Assembly (NCBI RefSeq): GCF_030656875.1
Contig: NZ_CP130943.1
Span: forward strand, 930,001 to 994,000
Source: Prescottella sp. R16
GTDB taxonomy: Bacteria; Actinomycetota; Actinomycetes; Mycobacteriales; Mycobacteriaceae
Direction of reading: 5' to 3'
DNA: 64,000 bases
The number at the start of each line of letters is the position of its first letter. Position 1 is the stretch's first letter. Of the stretch, positions 17,204 through 26,510 are shown piece by piece. The notes beneath the pieces are model-generated. The model ran no database searches, was not told the origin of the DNA, and saw only the letters and a list, made by a program, of their open reading frames with translations. The position numbers and the translations under genes are program-made.

Positions 17204-17785
17204 TCAGCGCACGCGGAGACCGTCGATGAAGATCGAGGTGATCTCGCGGGCGAAGTCGGAGTTCGACCTGTTCGGTGTTGCCGTGAACCATCGGTTCGTC
17301 ATCCACACCGCGTCGCGCATGAGCTGGTAGAAGGTGGCGGGATCGACGTCCGAGCGCAGGATCCCGGCGTCGCGCGCCTCGGTGATGCACTGCAGCCACA
17401 GGACCGCTGCGAAGTCGCCCTTCTCGGCGAGGCTGGCCTCGTCCATGACGGTGCGCATGTAGCCGGTCTCGATCTGCCAGATCGCGGTGGCGTGCGGATG
17501 GTGCTCGGCGGCGTCGATCGCGACCTGCACGAGTGCCTCGAGTCGTTCGATCGGCGGCAGGTTTCGTGCGACGACTTCGGAGCATCGTTCGTGCAGTTCA
17601 TCCACGTAGACGCGGATGATCTCCGCGACGATCGCGTCCTTGGACGGGAAGTAGTGGTAGAGCGTGCCGGAGTAGACGCCGCACGCCTCGGCGATCTCAC
17701 GGACCGTGGCCGCGGGTATGCCCTTGGTCGCGAAGATCTCCCCGGAACGCTCGAGGATCTGTTGCCGTCGTTCCTGCGGGTCCAT
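17204..17785 (-). CDS. TetR-family regulator, KstR2-like
   Basis: The 193-residue protein has a TetR helix-turn-helix (RRQQILERSGEIFATKGIPA, then VYSGTLYHYFPSKDAI). Its effector domain layout (EHHPHATAIWQIETGYMR, FYQLMRDAVWMTNRWF) recalls KstR2 and related regulators that sense acyl-CoA intermediates of steroid or fatty-acid breakdown. That resemblance is by eye only. The start MDPQERRQQ at 17785 fits family length. It is divergent from an SDR gene that precedes KshA, and an inverted repeat in the shared promoter recurs in front of the IclR gene at 20412-21182. Confidence 0.85.
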   Translation of the reverse strand: MDPQERRQQILERSGEIFATKGIPAATVREIAEACGVYSGTLYHYFPSKDAIVAEIIRVYVDELHERCSEVVARNLPPIERLEALVQVAIDAAEHHPHATAIWQIETGYMRTVMDEASLAEKGDFAAVLWLQCITEARDAGILRSDVDPATFYQLMRDAVWMTNRWFTATPNRSNSDFAREITSIFIDGLRVR

Positions 17786-17890
17786 GTGGGTTCTTCCTGT
17801 GTCGGAGCCGGATTCGTGGGCGGCCGGATTCGGGGGCGCCTCATGGTACCGATCCCGGCATGCCGCGTGCGGTTTGCCCGATTCTACATT

Positions 17891-17910
17891 GATTGATCGC
17901 TTGCTCAATC
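17891..17910. promoter_or_regulatory. TetR operator, copy 1 (TetR/SDR divergent promoter)
   Basis: GATTGA-TCGCTTGC-TCAATC is a 20-bp inverted repeat with an 8-bp spacer. Read on the minus strand its core is ATTGAGCAAGCGATCAAT, which differs at one base from the site at 21222-21239. Confidence 0.65.
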
Positions 17911-17970
17911 ACGTGTCCCGGATCACAATGATCCGGATCGGATGTGAATCGAGGAGAGGCGGAAAGCGGC

Positions 17971-18726
17971 ATGGGTGTACTCGACGGGGACGTGGCCCTG
18001 GTCACGGGGGCCGGCCAGGGCATCGGGCGCGGAATCGCGCTGGCTCTGGCTGCGGAGGGGGCGCGAGTCGCCGTCGTCGGCCGGACACTGTCCACGGTGT
18101 CCGACACCGCTGCCGAGATCGTGCGACGCGGTGGTGAGGCTCTCGCGCTGCGCTGTGACGTGACTGATGCGCGGCAGATCGAGGAGACGGTGTCGGAGGT
18201 CGTTTCGGTCTACGGCGGGCTCTCGATCCTGGTCAACAACGCCCAGATACCGGCCCACGGCACACTTCTCGACGTCGGCGAGAGTGCCTATCGCGACGGA
18301 ATGGATTCGGGCCCGCTCGCCGCCTGGCGGCTCATGCGTACCTGTCATCCGCATCTGAAGGGCCACGGCGCGATCGTGAACCTGGGTTCCGCGGCCGGCA
18401 TGCGGTCGGACCTGTCCGGGTCGGGCGTCTACGCGGCGGCGAAGGAGGCGGTGCGCGTACTCACCCGGACCGCGGCGTGCGAGTGGGGCGGAGACGGCAT
18501 CCGTGTCAACGCGATCCTGCCGCTGGCGTCGTCGCCCGCGATGGACGAGTGGGCGGAACTCGACCCACAGGCGCACGACGAGTACCTGCGGAGTATTCCG
18601 CTCGGCCGGCTGGGCGATGCCGAGACCGACATCGGGCCGGCCGTGGTGTTCCTGTGCAGCCCGGCCGCCCGGTACATCACCGGACACGCGTTGCCGGTCG
18701 ACGGAGGCCAGGCTCACCTACGCTGA
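17971..18726 (+). CDS. SDR-family oxidoreductase
   Basis: The 251-residue protein is FabG-like. It shows TGAGQGIGRGIAL, NNAQ in place of the usual NNAG, the catalytic Ser in NLGSAAG, and YAAAK as the YxxxK pair. It ends in SPAARYITGHALPVDGG. It probably oxidises or reduces a hydroxyl/keto group of a lipid-like substrate. The ATG at 17971 is preceded by AGGCGGAAAGCGGC; a GTG at 17944 would add nine residues. It is the first gene after the TetR-controlled promoter and lies before the small Cys protein and KshA, which suggests one pathway. Confidence 0.83.
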   Translation: MGVLDGDVALVTGAGQGIGRGIALALAAEGARVAVVGRTLSTVSDTAAEIVRRGGEALALRCDVTDARQIEETVSEVVSVYGGLSILVNNAQIPAHGTLLDVGESAYRDGMDSGPLAAWRLMRTCHPHLKGHGAIVNLGSAAGMRSDLSGSGVYAAAKEAVRVLTRTAACEWGGDGIRVNAILPLASSPAMDEWAELDPQAHDEYLRSIPLGRLGDAETDIGPAVVFLCSPAARYITGHALPVDGGQAHLR

Positions 18727-18753
18727 TGCCGGGCGGAAATCTTTACCGCTCAA

Positions 18754-18769
18754 CGGAAATCATGTTCCG
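18754..18769. promoter_or_regulatory. Candidate IclR operator before the small Cys gene and kshA
   Basis: CGGAA-ATCATG-TTCCG is an inverted repeat of the kind bound by IclR proteins. It lies in the 100-bp gap after the SDR gene. The IclR gene at 20412-21182 is the likely partner. Confidence 0.5.
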
Positions 18770-18826
18770 CTGAGAGTGGGAGGCTTCCTACGCTGGAGGA
18801 ATCGACGACAGCGGAAGAGGTGTGCA

Positions 18827-19099
18827 GTGCAACCTGTCGAATGTGGAATGTGCGGTAACCGGGTACTCGTCGAGAAGTACAGTCCGACGCACATCAGTAC
18901 CCAGTGGCTCGACGACGCGACGACCGCATGCGCAGAGTTCCGGCGCCTGTCCGCGGCGGGGACACCCATCGATCGGCTGCGGTCGTGCGGCGCGCTCGAC
19001 GCGAGCATCGACACGGCCGTCGTAGAGGGACGAATCACGGAGTCGCACAGGACGGTCCCGGTGTCCGGCTCGACGCACGAGGTGCGTGCGTACACGTGA
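18827..19099 (+). CDS. Small cysteine-containing protein next to kshA
   Basis: This 90-residue protein has no name I can give. It opens with VECGMCG (Cys6 and Cys9), then VLVEKYSPTHISTQWLDD, and has further Cys residues at 35 and 54. Four cysteines could bind zinc or an iron-sulfur centre, or form a small redox unit. The GTG start at 18827 follows GGAAGAGG at a normal distance. It ends 81 bp before kshA on the same strand. I recall similar short proteins beside KshA-type genes in other actinobacteria, but this is memory, not a search. An accessory role for the oxygenase is inferred from position only. Confidence 0.7.
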   Translation: MQPVECGMCGNRVLVEKYSPTHISTQWLDDATTACAEFRRLSAAGTPIDRLRSCGALDASIDTAVVEGRITESHRTVPVSGSTHEVRAYT

Positions 19100-19180
19100 T
19101 CGTGCGGAACGCGGAGCCGTTCCGAGGACACTCGTGCCGCCGCGCACTGCGGCGGCGCTCACTACCAGCAAGGAGACACG

Positions 19181-20341
19181 ATGACCGAGATCGTCGAGGA
19201 CGTCGAGGTTCGGGAGATCGAGGCGGGGGCCAATCCCGAGAGGTTCGCGCGGGGCTGGCACTGCATCGGCCGGCTCGGTGACTTCCGGGACGGAAAGCCG
19301 CACCAGGTAAAGATTTTCGGCACCGACCTGGTGGTGTTCGAGGACAGCAAGGGGCAGCTGAACGTCCTCGACGCGTACTGCCGGCACATGGGCGGCAATC
19401 TCGCGATGGGCGAGATCAAGGGGGACAGCATCGCGTGCCCGTTCCACGACTGGCGCTGGAACGGCAAGGGCAAGTGCACCGACATTCCCTACGCCCGCCG
19501 GGTACCGCCGGTCGCCAAGACCCGGTCCTGGACGACGCTCGAACGCAACGGGCTGCTGTTCGTGTGGAACGATCCGCAGGGCAATCCGCCGCCCGCGGAC
19601 GTCACGATCCCGGAGATCGACGGGTACGAGGACGGCGAGTGGAGCGAGTGGAGCTGGAACACCTACTACGTCGAGGGCTCGCACTGCCGGGAGATCGTCG
19701 ACAACGTGGTCGACATGGCGCACTTCTTCTACGTGCACTTCCAGATCCCGACCTACTTCAAGAACATCTTCGAGGGACACGTCGCGACGCAGGTGATGCG
19801 CTCGGGTGGTCGTGACGACATCCAGACCGGCGTCCAGCTGGGTATGGCCGAGGCCGAGACGATCTCGGACGCCTCGTACTACGGTCCGTCCTTCATGCTC
19901 GACACCGTCTACACGGTCGCCGGCGACGTCAAGGTCGAGACCAAGTTGGCGAACTGTCACTACCCGATCACGAACAACTCCTTCCTGCTGCAGTGGGGCA
20001 CCGTCGTCAAGCGGACCGAGGGTCTGTCGGACGAGGAGGCCAAGGCGATGGCGGAGCAGTTCACCGAGGGCGTCGAGCACCAGTTCAAGCAGGACATCGC
20101 GATCTGGCAGCACAAGAGCCGGATCGAGAACCCGCTGCTGACCGAGGAGGACGGCCCGGTCTACCAGCTGCGCCGCTGGTACCAGCAGTTCTACGTCGAC
20201 GTCGAGGACGTCACCGAGGACATGACCCGGCGCTTCGAGTTCGAGGTCGACACCACTCGCGCCCAGCAGAATTGGCGTGCCGAGGTGGCGCAGAACGTTG
20301 CCGAGGGGGTCATCCCGGACGAGCTCGTCGCCGACGTCTGA
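19181..20341 (+). CDS. kshA: Rieske oxygenase, 3-ketosteroid 9-alpha-hydroxylase oxygenase component
   Basis: The 386-residue protein aligns by eye with M. tuberculosis KshA over its full length. The Rieske centre is Cys67-x-His69 (YCRHMGG) and Cys86-x2-His89 (CPFHDW). The mononuclear iron ligands include His181 and His186 in DNVVDMAHFFYVHF. KshA with reductase KshB inserts a hydroxyl at C9 of 3-ketosteroids, opening ring B together with KstD. KshB is not in the window, and rhodococci often carry several kshA copies with different steroid preference, so the exact substrate is open. CAAGGAGACACG precedes the ATG. A strong terminator follows. Confidence 0.9.
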   Translation: MTEIVEDVEVREIEAGANPERFARGWHCIGRLGDFRDGKPHQVKIFGTDLVVFEDSKGQLNVLDAYCRHMGGNLAMGEIKGDSIACPFHDWRWNGKGKCTDIPYARRVPPVAKTRSWTTLERNGLLFVWNDPQGNPPPADVTIPEIDGYEDGEWSEWSWNTYYVEGSHCREIVDNVVDMAHFFYVHFQIPTYFKNIFEGHVATQVMRSGGRDDIQTGVQLGMAEAETISDASYYGPSFMLDTVYTVAGDVKVETKLANCHYPITNNSFLLQWGTVVKRTEGLSDEEAKAMAEQFTEGVEHQFKQDIAIWQHKSRIENPLLTEEDGPVYQLRRWYQQFYVDVEDVTEDMTRRFEFEVDTTRAQQNWRAEVAQNVAEGVIPDELVADV

Positions 20342-20355
20342 TCGAACACGTGACG

Positions 20356-20399
20356 AAAAGCGGGTGCCCCCACCGAATCCGGTGGGGGCACCCGCTTTT
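20356..20399. terminator. 20-bp stem-loop with T/A tracts, bidirectional
   Basis: AAAAGCGGGTGCCCCCACCG (20356-20375) pairs with 20380-20399 across AATC and ends in TTTTT. It lies between the converging kshA and IclR genes and can serve both. Confidence 0.92.
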
Positions 20400-20411
20400 T
20401 CGTGACGTCGA

Positions 20412-21182
20412 TCAAGCCGGAACGGGGCGGCGCACACGGTTGCCCGTCAGATGCCGCCAGGTGGCGTGGGCTGCCATCCGGACCGGTGTGGTGAGGGCGG
20501 AGGTGTTGATGCTCGCCGTCGGCCCGCACACCGAGATCGCGCCGACCGTGTGCCGGGAGTCTCCGATGGCTGCCGCGACACACGACACCCCGATCGCCGT
20601 CTCGTCCCGGTCGTGCGCGATGTTCTGCTCACGGACCCGGGCGAGCTCGGCGCGGAGCCGGTCGGCGTCGTTGATCGAGTGCGGAGTCGGCCCGGTGACC
20701 GGTTCCGGCAGGATCGTGTGGGGGTCGATCCGTGAGTGGGCGAGGAGCGCCTTGCCGATCGCGGTGCGGTGGGCGGGCTGCCGGCCACCGACCCGGGAAG
20801 GTACCGCCAGGGTGAACCGGCCGCCGAGCTTCTCCAGGTAGAGCACGTCCGTGCCGTCGAGCACCGCGAGGTGGACGACGAGCCCGGTGGTGTTGTGCAG
20901 GTCGTGGAGAACGGGCAGGGCGGCTCGATGGACACGATCGTGGTGCTGGGCGAGGGAGCCGAGCTCGAGCATCTTCATGCCCAGCTCGTACGTGTGCCCG
21001 TGCCGGCGCACCCACCCGAGCCGCACCAGCTGGACCAGCATCCGGTGCGTCGACGACCGGGGGAGCCCCGACCGCCTGGACAACTCGGACAGTGTCAGAC
21101 GGTCGGCGTTACGGAATGCGTCGAGCAGGACGGCCACGCGGTCGATGACTGCGCTCGGGGACTGGGCTTCTCTCGTCGTCAT
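20412..21182 (-). CDS. IclR-family transcriptional regulator
   Basis: The 256-residue protein has the IclR winged helix (VIDRVAVLLDAFRNADRLTLSE, SGLPRSSTHRMLVQLVRLGWV) and the GAF-like effector domain (LVVHLAVLDGTDVLYLEKLGG, AHRTAIGKALLAH, IGVSCVAAAI). It resembles the IclR at 5564-6322 and probably arose from the same subfamily. The ATG at 21182 has GGAGG 10 bp upstream. It is convergent with kshA and carries in its promoter the same inverted repeat as the TetR/SDR promoter, so TetR may control it, giving a two-step circuit. Confidence 0.88.
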   Translation of the reverse strand: MTTREAQSPSAVIDRVAVLLDAFRNADRLTLSELSRRSGLPRSSTHRMLVQLVRLGWVRRHGHTYELGMKMLELGSLAQHHDRVHRAALPVLHDLHNTTGLVVHLAVLDGTDVLYLEKLGGRFTLAVPSRVGGRQPAHRTAIGKALLAHSRIDPHTILPEPVTGPTPHSINDADRLRAELARVREQNIAHDRDETAIGVSCVAAAIGDSRHTVGAISVCGPTASINTSALTTPVRMAAHATWRHLTGNRVRRPVPA

Positions 21183-21221
21183 GCCGATCAGAACCTCCGT
21201 ACGGTGCACATTCGCCCACTC

Positions 21222-21239
21222 ATTGAGCAAGCGTTCAAT
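21222..21239. promoter_or_regulatory. TetR operator, copy 2 (IclR promoter)
   Basis: ATTGA-GCAAGCGT-TCAAT lies 40 bp before the IclR start. It matches the site at 17891-17910 (minus strand) at 17 of 18 positions, a shared sequence unlikely by chance. Confidence 0.65.
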
Positions 21240-21263
21240 CAAATGCTGAGACTGTAGCAGTGT

Positions 21264-21275
21264 GAGACGCGTCTC
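21264..21275. promoter_or_regulatory. Perfect 12-bp palindrome upstream of IclR
   Basis: GAGACGCGTCTC is self-complementary and lies between the prpC stop and the IclR start. It may be an operator. No protein is known for it. Confidence 0.3.
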
Positions 21276-21325
21276 TCCAGTGCTGTCTCGATGTGCACCG
21301 GCGGTTCCCCACCGGGTTCGAGGGT

Positions 21326-22447
21326 TCAGGCCCCCACCGACCGTTGCGGGACGCCGGAGTATTCGCTGAGCGGGCGGATCAGGGCGTTGGACTCGCCCTG
21401 TTCGATGATGTGTGCGGTCCAGCCGGTGATCCGGCTCATCACGAAGATGGGCGTGAAGACCTCGATGTCGAAGCCCATCAGGTAGTACGCCGGCCCGGTC
21501 GGGAAGTCGAGGTTCGGTTCGATCCCGGTGGCCTCGTTCATGGTGCGCTCGAGGATCTCGTACATCCGGACCCACTTGCCGCCGTCGGTCTTCGCGGCGA
21601 CGTCGAAGAACGCCTTGCGCATCGTCGGGACGCGGGAGTCGCCGTTCTTGTAGACCCGGTGGCCGAAGCCCATCACCTTGTCCCTGCGGGCCAGCTTGCC
21701 GCGCACCCACGCCTCGGCGCGTTCGGGATCGCCGATCTCGAGCATGTCGTGCATGACGGCCTCGTTGGCACCGCCGTGCAGCGGGCCCTTGAGGGTGCCG
21801 ATCGCGGCGGTGACAGCGCTGTAGATGTCGGACAGCGTCGAGGTCACCACCCGGGCGGCGAAGGTGGAGGCATTGAAGCTGTGCTCCGCGTACAGGATCA
21901 GCGACACCTCGAACGCCTTGACGATCTCCGCATCCGGGATCTCGCCGAAGCACATGCCCAGGAAGTTCTCGGCGAACCCGAGATGGCTGTGCGGGGTGAT
22001 CGGATCGAGGCCGCGGCGCCGGCGATGATCGGCCGCCACGATCGTGGGCAGCACCGCCATCATGCGAAGGGCCTTCTCTCGGTTGGCCTTCGGAGAGTTG
22101 TCGTCCTCCTCGGGATCCTCGGCACCGAGATAGCTGATCGCCGTGCGGACCACGTCCATCGGATGGCAGTTGTCCGGCATCTTCGCCACCAGCGAGAGCA
22201 GTGACCGGTCGGCCCGTCGATTCGCGCGCTCGCGCTGGCAGAACAGCTCCAGCTGGGCGTCCGAGGGCAGCTCGCCGTTCCACAGCAGATAGGCGACCTG
22301 CTCGAAGCTGCAGTTCGCGGCCAGGTCCTGGACCGCGTAGCCGCGGTAGGTCAGCGAGTTGGTCTCGGGCACGACCTTGGAGATCGCGGTGGTGTCGACG
22401 ACGACGCCGGCCAGGCCTTTGTAGATCGTCGGGACTGCACTTGTCAT
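21326..22447 (-). CDS. prpC: 2-methylcitrate synthase
   Basis: The 373-residue protein joins propionyl-CoA and oxaloacetate to give 2-methylcitrate, the entry step of the methylcitrate cycle. It is a type-II-like short citrate synthase. Catalytic segments are EHSFNASTFAAR, the His in LHGGANEAVMHDM, and GFGHRVYKNGD; a further conserved stretch is GPAYYLMGFDIEVFTPIFVMSRITGW. It is the last gene of prpD-prpB-prpC. Its ATG overlaps the prpB stop (ATGA, 22444-22447), so translation is coupled. The context makes methylcitrate rather than citrate the product. Confidence 0.93.
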   Translation of the reverse strand: MTSAVPTIYKGLAGVVVDTTAISKVVPETNSLTYRGYAVQDLAANCSFEQVAYLLWNGELPSDAQLELFCQRERANRRADRSLLSLVAKMPDNCHPMDVVRTAISYLGAEDPEEDDNSPKANREKALRMMAVLPTIVAADHRRRRGLDPITPHSHLGFAENFLGMCFGEIPDAEIVKAFEVSLILYAEHSFNASTFAARVVTSTLSDIYSAVTAAIGTLKGPLHGGANEAVMHDMLEIGDPERAEAWVRGKLARRDKVMGFGHRVYKNGDSRVPTMRKAFFDVAAKTDGGKWVRMYEILERTMNEATGIEPNLDFPTGPAYYLMGFDIEVFTPIFVMSRITGWTAHIIEQGESNALIRPLSEYSGVPQRSVGA

Positions 22448-23358
22448 TGGTTCCCTCCGAGCGTGAAGTCGAAGACTCCGGAATCGAACTCGTTGTAGCG
22501 CTCGTACTCGAGCAGTTCGTACAACCGCGACCGGGTCTGCATCTGATCGAGCTGCCCCTCCTGCGTGCCGGTCGCGTGGATCTCGCGTAGGCCCCGCTCG
22601 ATGGCGCCCATCGCCAGCCGCAGCGTGGTGACCGGGTAGATCACCGCGTTGTAGCCGATGTCCTCGAGCGTCTGCGCAGGGATCAGTCGGGACTTGCCGA
22701 ACTCCGTCATGTTCGCCAGCAGCGGGATATCCACTGCAGCACGGAAATTCGCGAAGTCTGCCTCGGTGTGCAGAGCCTCGGTGAAGATCATGTCGGCGCC
22801 GGCGTCCGCGTAGGCCTTGGCCCGGTCGATGGCGGCATCGATGCCGTCGATACCGGCGGCGTCGGTACGGGCGCAGATCACGAAGTTCGGATCGCGCCGA
22901 GCCGTGACCGCAGCGCGCAGACGGCGGACCATCTCGTCGATGGGCACGATCGCCTTGCCGTCGAGGTGCCCGCAACGCTTGGGGTTCACCTGATCCTCGA
23001 GGTGCAGGCCGGCGATGCCCGCGTCCTCGGCGGCCAGGACGGTCCGGGCCGCGGACATGGGCTCGCCGAAACCGGTGTCGGCATCGATGAGCACCGGCAG
23101 ATCGGTGACACCGGCGATCTGCCGGCTGTGCGCGACGACCTCGGTGAGCGTGGTCAGCCCGATGTCGGGGAGACCGAGCCCGGCGGAGAAAGCGCCACCG
23201 GAGACGTACACGCCCTCGAAGCCGATCTCCTGGATCAGCTTGGCGGTCAACGGATTGATCGCACCGGGCAGGCGCTGAATCCGGCCGGAGGAGAGCCCGG
23301 CGCGGAACGTGATGCGCTTGTCGGCTGCGGAGGTGGAGGCGGCGATGAGGCCGGGCAT
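22444..23358 (-). CDS. prpB: 2-methylisocitrate lyase
   Basis: The 304-residue protein belongs to the isocitrate lyase/PEP mutase superfamily. It cleaves 2-methylisocitrate to pyruvate and succinate. The catalytic loop KRCGH is present near residue 127, after LIDADTGFGEP (metal-binding Asp residues) and GLHLEDQVNP. Length and motif are normal. The gene starts one base after the prpD stop and overlaps prpC by four bases. Confidence 0.95.
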   Translation of the reverse strand: MPGLIAASTSAADKRITFRAGLSSGRIQRLPGAINPLTAKLIQEIGFEGVYVSGGAFSAGLGLPDIGLTTLTEVVAHSRQIAGVTDLPVLIDADTGFGEPMSAARTVLAAEDAGIAGLHLEDQVNPKRCGHLDGKAIVPIDEMVRRLRAAVTARRDPNFVICARTDAAGIDGIDAAIDRAKAYADAGADMIFTEALHTEADFANFRAAVDIPLLANMTEFGKSRLIPAQTLEDIGYNAVIYPVTTLRLAMGAIERGLREIHATGTQEGQLDQMQTRSRLYELLEYERYNEFDSGVFDFTLGGNQ

Positions 23359-23359
23359 G

Positions 23360-24862
23360 TCAGAACAGTCCCTTCGGCAACTCGGGGGAGCGGGCGAGAA
23401 CGTCGTCCGAGACGGTGAACGTGAGCTGGTGCAGCTCGCCGGCTTTCAGCTCCGGGGTGCGCTGCGCGGCGTCGAGGAAGCGATCCTGCTCGGCCGGATC
23501 GACGACACCCTCGGCGAGCGTGCGGAACTTCGCGATGTACTGGTCGCGCGAGAAGGGCCGGGCGCCGAGCGGGTGCGCGTCGGCGATCGCGAGCTCGTCG
23601 ACGATCACCTCACCGCTCTTCAGCGTCACCTCGGCGCGGGCGCCGAACGCTTTCTCGTCCGGATCGGTCGAGTGGTAGCGGCGGGTCCACTCCGGATCCT
23701 CGGCGGTGGAGATCTTGCGCCACAGTTCGATCGTGTCGGGGCGCTGCGCGCGCTCGGGTGCGTACGAGCGTTCGTGGTGCCACGTGCCGTCTTGCAGCGC
23801 GACGGCGAAGATGTACATCACCGAGTGGTCGAGGGTCTCGCGGCTCGCGGTCGGATCGAACTTCTGTGGATCGTTGGAGCCGGTGCCGATCACGACGTGG
23901 GTGTGGTGGCTGGTGTGCAGCACGATCGACGCGATCTGGCCCAGGTCGCCGATCTGCTCGCGCATCCGGCGGGCCAGATCGATCGGGGCCTGGCTCTGGT
24001 ACTCGGCCGAGTGTTCCTTGGTATACGTGTCGAGGATCGCGCGCTTGGCCTCGCCCGAACTGGGCAGCGGCACAGCATATTCTGTGCTCGGGCCGCCGAG
24101 CAGCCACGCGATCACGCCGTCCTCGCCCTCCCAGATCGGGGACGGTGCGCCCTCGCCGCGCATCGCCCGGTCGACGGCCTCGACGGCCATCTTGCCGGCG
24201 AACGCCGGCGCGTAGGCTTTCCAGCTCGAGATCTCGCCCTTGCGGGACTGACGGGTCGCCGTGGTGGTGTGCAGGGCCTGCCCGATCGCCTGGTAGACGG
24301 TCTCGATGTCGAGGCCGAGGAGGGTGCCGATGCCGGCGGCCGCGGAGGGGCCGAGGTGCGCGACGTGGTCGATCTTGTGCTCGTGCAGGCAGATCGACCG
24401 CACCAGGTCCACCTGGACTTCGTAGCCGGTGGCCAGGGCGCGGATCAGGTCGTTGCCGTCGCGGCCGGTGTGCTGCGCGACCGCCAGGATCGACGGAATG
24501 TTGTCGCCCGGATGCGAGTACTCGGCGGCCAGGAACGTGTCGTGGAAGTCGAGCTCACGGACGGCGACGCCGTTGGCCCACGCCGCCCATTCGGGTGAGA
24601 AGGTACCGCCGACACCGAACACCGTCGAACCGGGCCGGTACGGGTGGGACAGGGCCTGGGCGCGGGCGTTCGCGACCGGGCGGCGGGTGACGGATGCGGC
24701 CGCGACGGCGGCGTTGTCGATGATCCGGTTGACGATCATCTCGGAGGTGTCGGCCGGCACCTCGACCGGATCGGTGGCCACCTCGGCGATCTTCCACGCC
24801 AGGTGTTCGCTCTTGGGGAAGTCCTCGGCGGAGCGACGGGTGCGAACGGAGTACGTCTTCAA
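23360..24862 (-). CDS. prpD: 2-methylcitrate dehydratase
   Basis: The 500-residue MmgE/PrpD-family protein removes water from 2-methylcitrate to give 2-methylaconitate. Family segments are [59 protein letters not shown] and [15 protein letters not shown]. The start at 24862 is a TTG ([11 protein letters not shown]) with GAAGGA 9 bases before it; upstream residues do not look like the family. It is the first gene of the prp operon and divergent from prpR. Confidence 0.93.
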   Translation of the reverse strand: MKTYSVRTRRSAEDFPKSEHLAWKIAEVATDPVEVPADTSEMIVNRIIDNAAVAAASVTRRPVANARAQALSHPYRPGSTVFGVGGTFSPEWAAWANGVAVRELDFHDTFLAAEYSHPGDNIPSILAVAQHTGRDGNDLIRALATGYEVQVDLVRSICLHEHKIDHVAHLGPSAAAGIGTLLGLDIETVYQAIGQALHTTTATRQSRKGEISSWKAYAPAFAGKMAVEAVDRAMRGEGAPSPIWEGEDGVIAWLLGGPSTEYAVPLPSSGEAKRAILDTYTKEHSAEYQSQAPIDLARRMREQIGDLGQIASIVLHTSHHTHVVIGTGSNDPQKFDPTASRETLDHSVMYIFAVALQDGTWHHERSYAPERAQRPDTIELWRKISTAEDPEWTRRYHSTDPDEKAFGARAEVTLKSGEVIVDELAIADAHPLGARPFSRDQYIAKFRTLAEGVVDPAEQDRFLDAAQRTPELKAGELHQLTFTVSDDVLARSPELPKGLF

Positions 24863-25014
24863 CGTGGTGTGTCCTTCGATGGGAACTGGTGGACCTGCTG
24901 CGACTGCCCCGTGGAGCCGGGGTGTACGAAGCGTCGGTAGTTGCAGCGTATGCACGAGTGATCCGGCCGGAAAGTGACTGAACATGCGTATTTTCGTGGT
25001 GTGGATCGGGTGGA

Positions 25015-25031
25015 TTTGCGAATGGTGCGAA
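25015..25031. promoter_or_regulatory. Candidate PrpR half-sites
   Basis: TGCGAA occurs twice, 9 bp apart (25017-25022 and 25026-25031), the first preceded by TT. RamB/PrpR regulators bind TTTGC-containing sites, so these are candidates in the prpD/prpR shared promoter. The match is weak. Confidence 0.3.
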
Positions 25032-25094
25032 TCCCGGTGACCGTGTTTGAGTGGACAGCGAACGGAGGGGAGCGCCGGGCGAAGGGACGCGAAG

Positions 25095-26510
25095 ATGCAG
25101 AAGATCTACGGTGGACCGAGGCTGCGGCGGTTGCGGGAGGAACGGGGCCTGACCCAGCTGGAATTGGCCCGGGTACTCGACCTGTCCGCGAGCTACGTCA
25201 ACCAACTGGAGAACGATCAGCGGCCGCTGACGGTGCCGGTCCTGCTCAAACTCAACACGACGTTCAACCTCGATGCGCAGTTCTTCGCCGCGGAGGAGGA
25301 CGCCCGGCTGGCAGCGGACCTGCAGGACGTCCTGACGGCGATCGGGCCGGCGGTACCGAGTCCGACGGTCGTCGAGGAGTTCGTGGCGAGGATGCCGGAT
25401 GTCGGCCACGCCCTCGTCGCTGTACACCGTCGGCTGCTGGCGGCGACGGAGCAGCTCGAGCAGTACAGCGCCCACCTCGAGGCGCCGGAGGTCGATTCCG
25501 TGCGACCGATGCCGTTCGAGGAGGTACGAGACTTCTTCTACGACCGGCACAACCACATCGCGGAGCTCGACGACGCCGCCGAACGACTGTTCGTCGAGAA
25601 CGGTCTGCGCATCGGCTCGCTCGACACGCAGCTGACGGCGCTGCTCGAGTCCGAGCACGGCATCGGTGTCCGGCTGCGCACGGATCCGCCGGACCGTCCC
25701 GGTCCGAAACGGGTGTACGACGCGGCCGACCGGATCCTGACGCTGTCGCGGCAGCTGTCGCCGGGACAGCGGGCATTCCAGATCGCCACACAGTTGGCGT
25801 TCCTCACCCGGTCCGCGGCGATCGACGATCTGGTGGATGCCGCGGTGGGGTTGGGCGCGAACGCCCGGGAACTTGCCAAGATCGGTCTGGCGAACTACTT
25901 CGCCGGGGCGTTGTTGTTGCCGTACAACGAGTTTCTCGATGCCGCAGAACTCCTGCACTACGACATCGAGATGCTCGCCTCGCAGTTCGAGGTGGGTTTC
26001 GAGACGGTGTGTCATCGACTGTCGACGCTGCAGCGGCCGACCCGTCGCGGTGTCCCGTTCTTCTTCGTCCGCACCGACAGGGCAGGGAACATCTCGAAGC
26101 GTCAGTCCGCCACTGCGTTCCACTTCTCGAGGGTCGGCGGCAGCTGCCCGCTGTGGGTGGTGCACGACGCCTTCGGCACGCCGGGACGCATCCTGACCCA
26201 GGTGGCGCAGATGCCCGACGGCCGCACCTATCTGTGGATCGCCCGTACCACCGACGACGGTGCCAGACCGTACGGTACGCCCGCGCGCAGTTTCGCGGTG
26301 GGCCTCGGCTGCGACATCACGCATGCCGGACGTCTCGTCTACTCGCGGGGGCTGCGGCTCGACGAGCAGATGTCGCCGGTTCCGATCGGTGCCGGCTGCA
26401 AGATCTGCGAGCGCACGGACTGCGCGCAGCGGGCCTTCCCGCAGATCGGCCGCCCTGTACGGGTCGACGTGGATTCCAGTAGCCGGTTGCCGTACCCGCC
26501 TGCGGTCTGA
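25095..26510 (+). CDS. prpR: PrpR/RamB-type activator of the methylcitrate cycle
   Basis: The 471-residue protein has an N-terminal XRE helix-turn-helix ([37 protein letters not shown]), a central metalloprotease-like IrrE/DUF955 region ([38 protein letters not shown]), and a ScfR-type C-terminus with conserved cysteines (SCPLWVV, GLGCDI, Cys435, Cys438 and Cys443). M. tuberculosis PrpR has the same layout and binds a 4Fe-4S cluster with an acyl-CoA effector. The ATG at 25095 follows GAAGGGACGCGAAG. Divergent position next to prpD supports the assignment. Confidence 0.9.
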   Translation: MQKIYGGPRLRRLREERGLTQLELARVLDLSASYVNQLENDQRPLTVPVLLKLNTTFNLDAQFFAAEEDARLAADLQDVLTAIGPAVPSPTVVEEFVARMPDVGHALVAVHRRLLAATEQLEQYSAHLEAPEVDSVRPMPFEEVRDFFYDRHNHIAELDDAAERLFVENGLRIGSLDTQLTALLESEHGIGVRLRTDPPDRPGPKRVYDAADRILTLSRQLSPGQRAFQIATQLAFLTRSAAIDDLVDAAVGLGANARELAKIGLANYFAGALLLPYNEFLDAAELLHYDIEMLASQFEVGFETVCHRLSTLQRPTRRGVPFFFVRTDRAGNISKRQSATAFHFSRVGGSCPLWVVHDAFGTPGRILTQVAQMPDGRTYLWIARTTDDGARPYGTPARSFAVGLGCDITHAGRLVYSRGLRLDEQMSPVPIGAGCKICERTDCAQRAFPQIGRPVRVDVDSSSRLPYPPAV

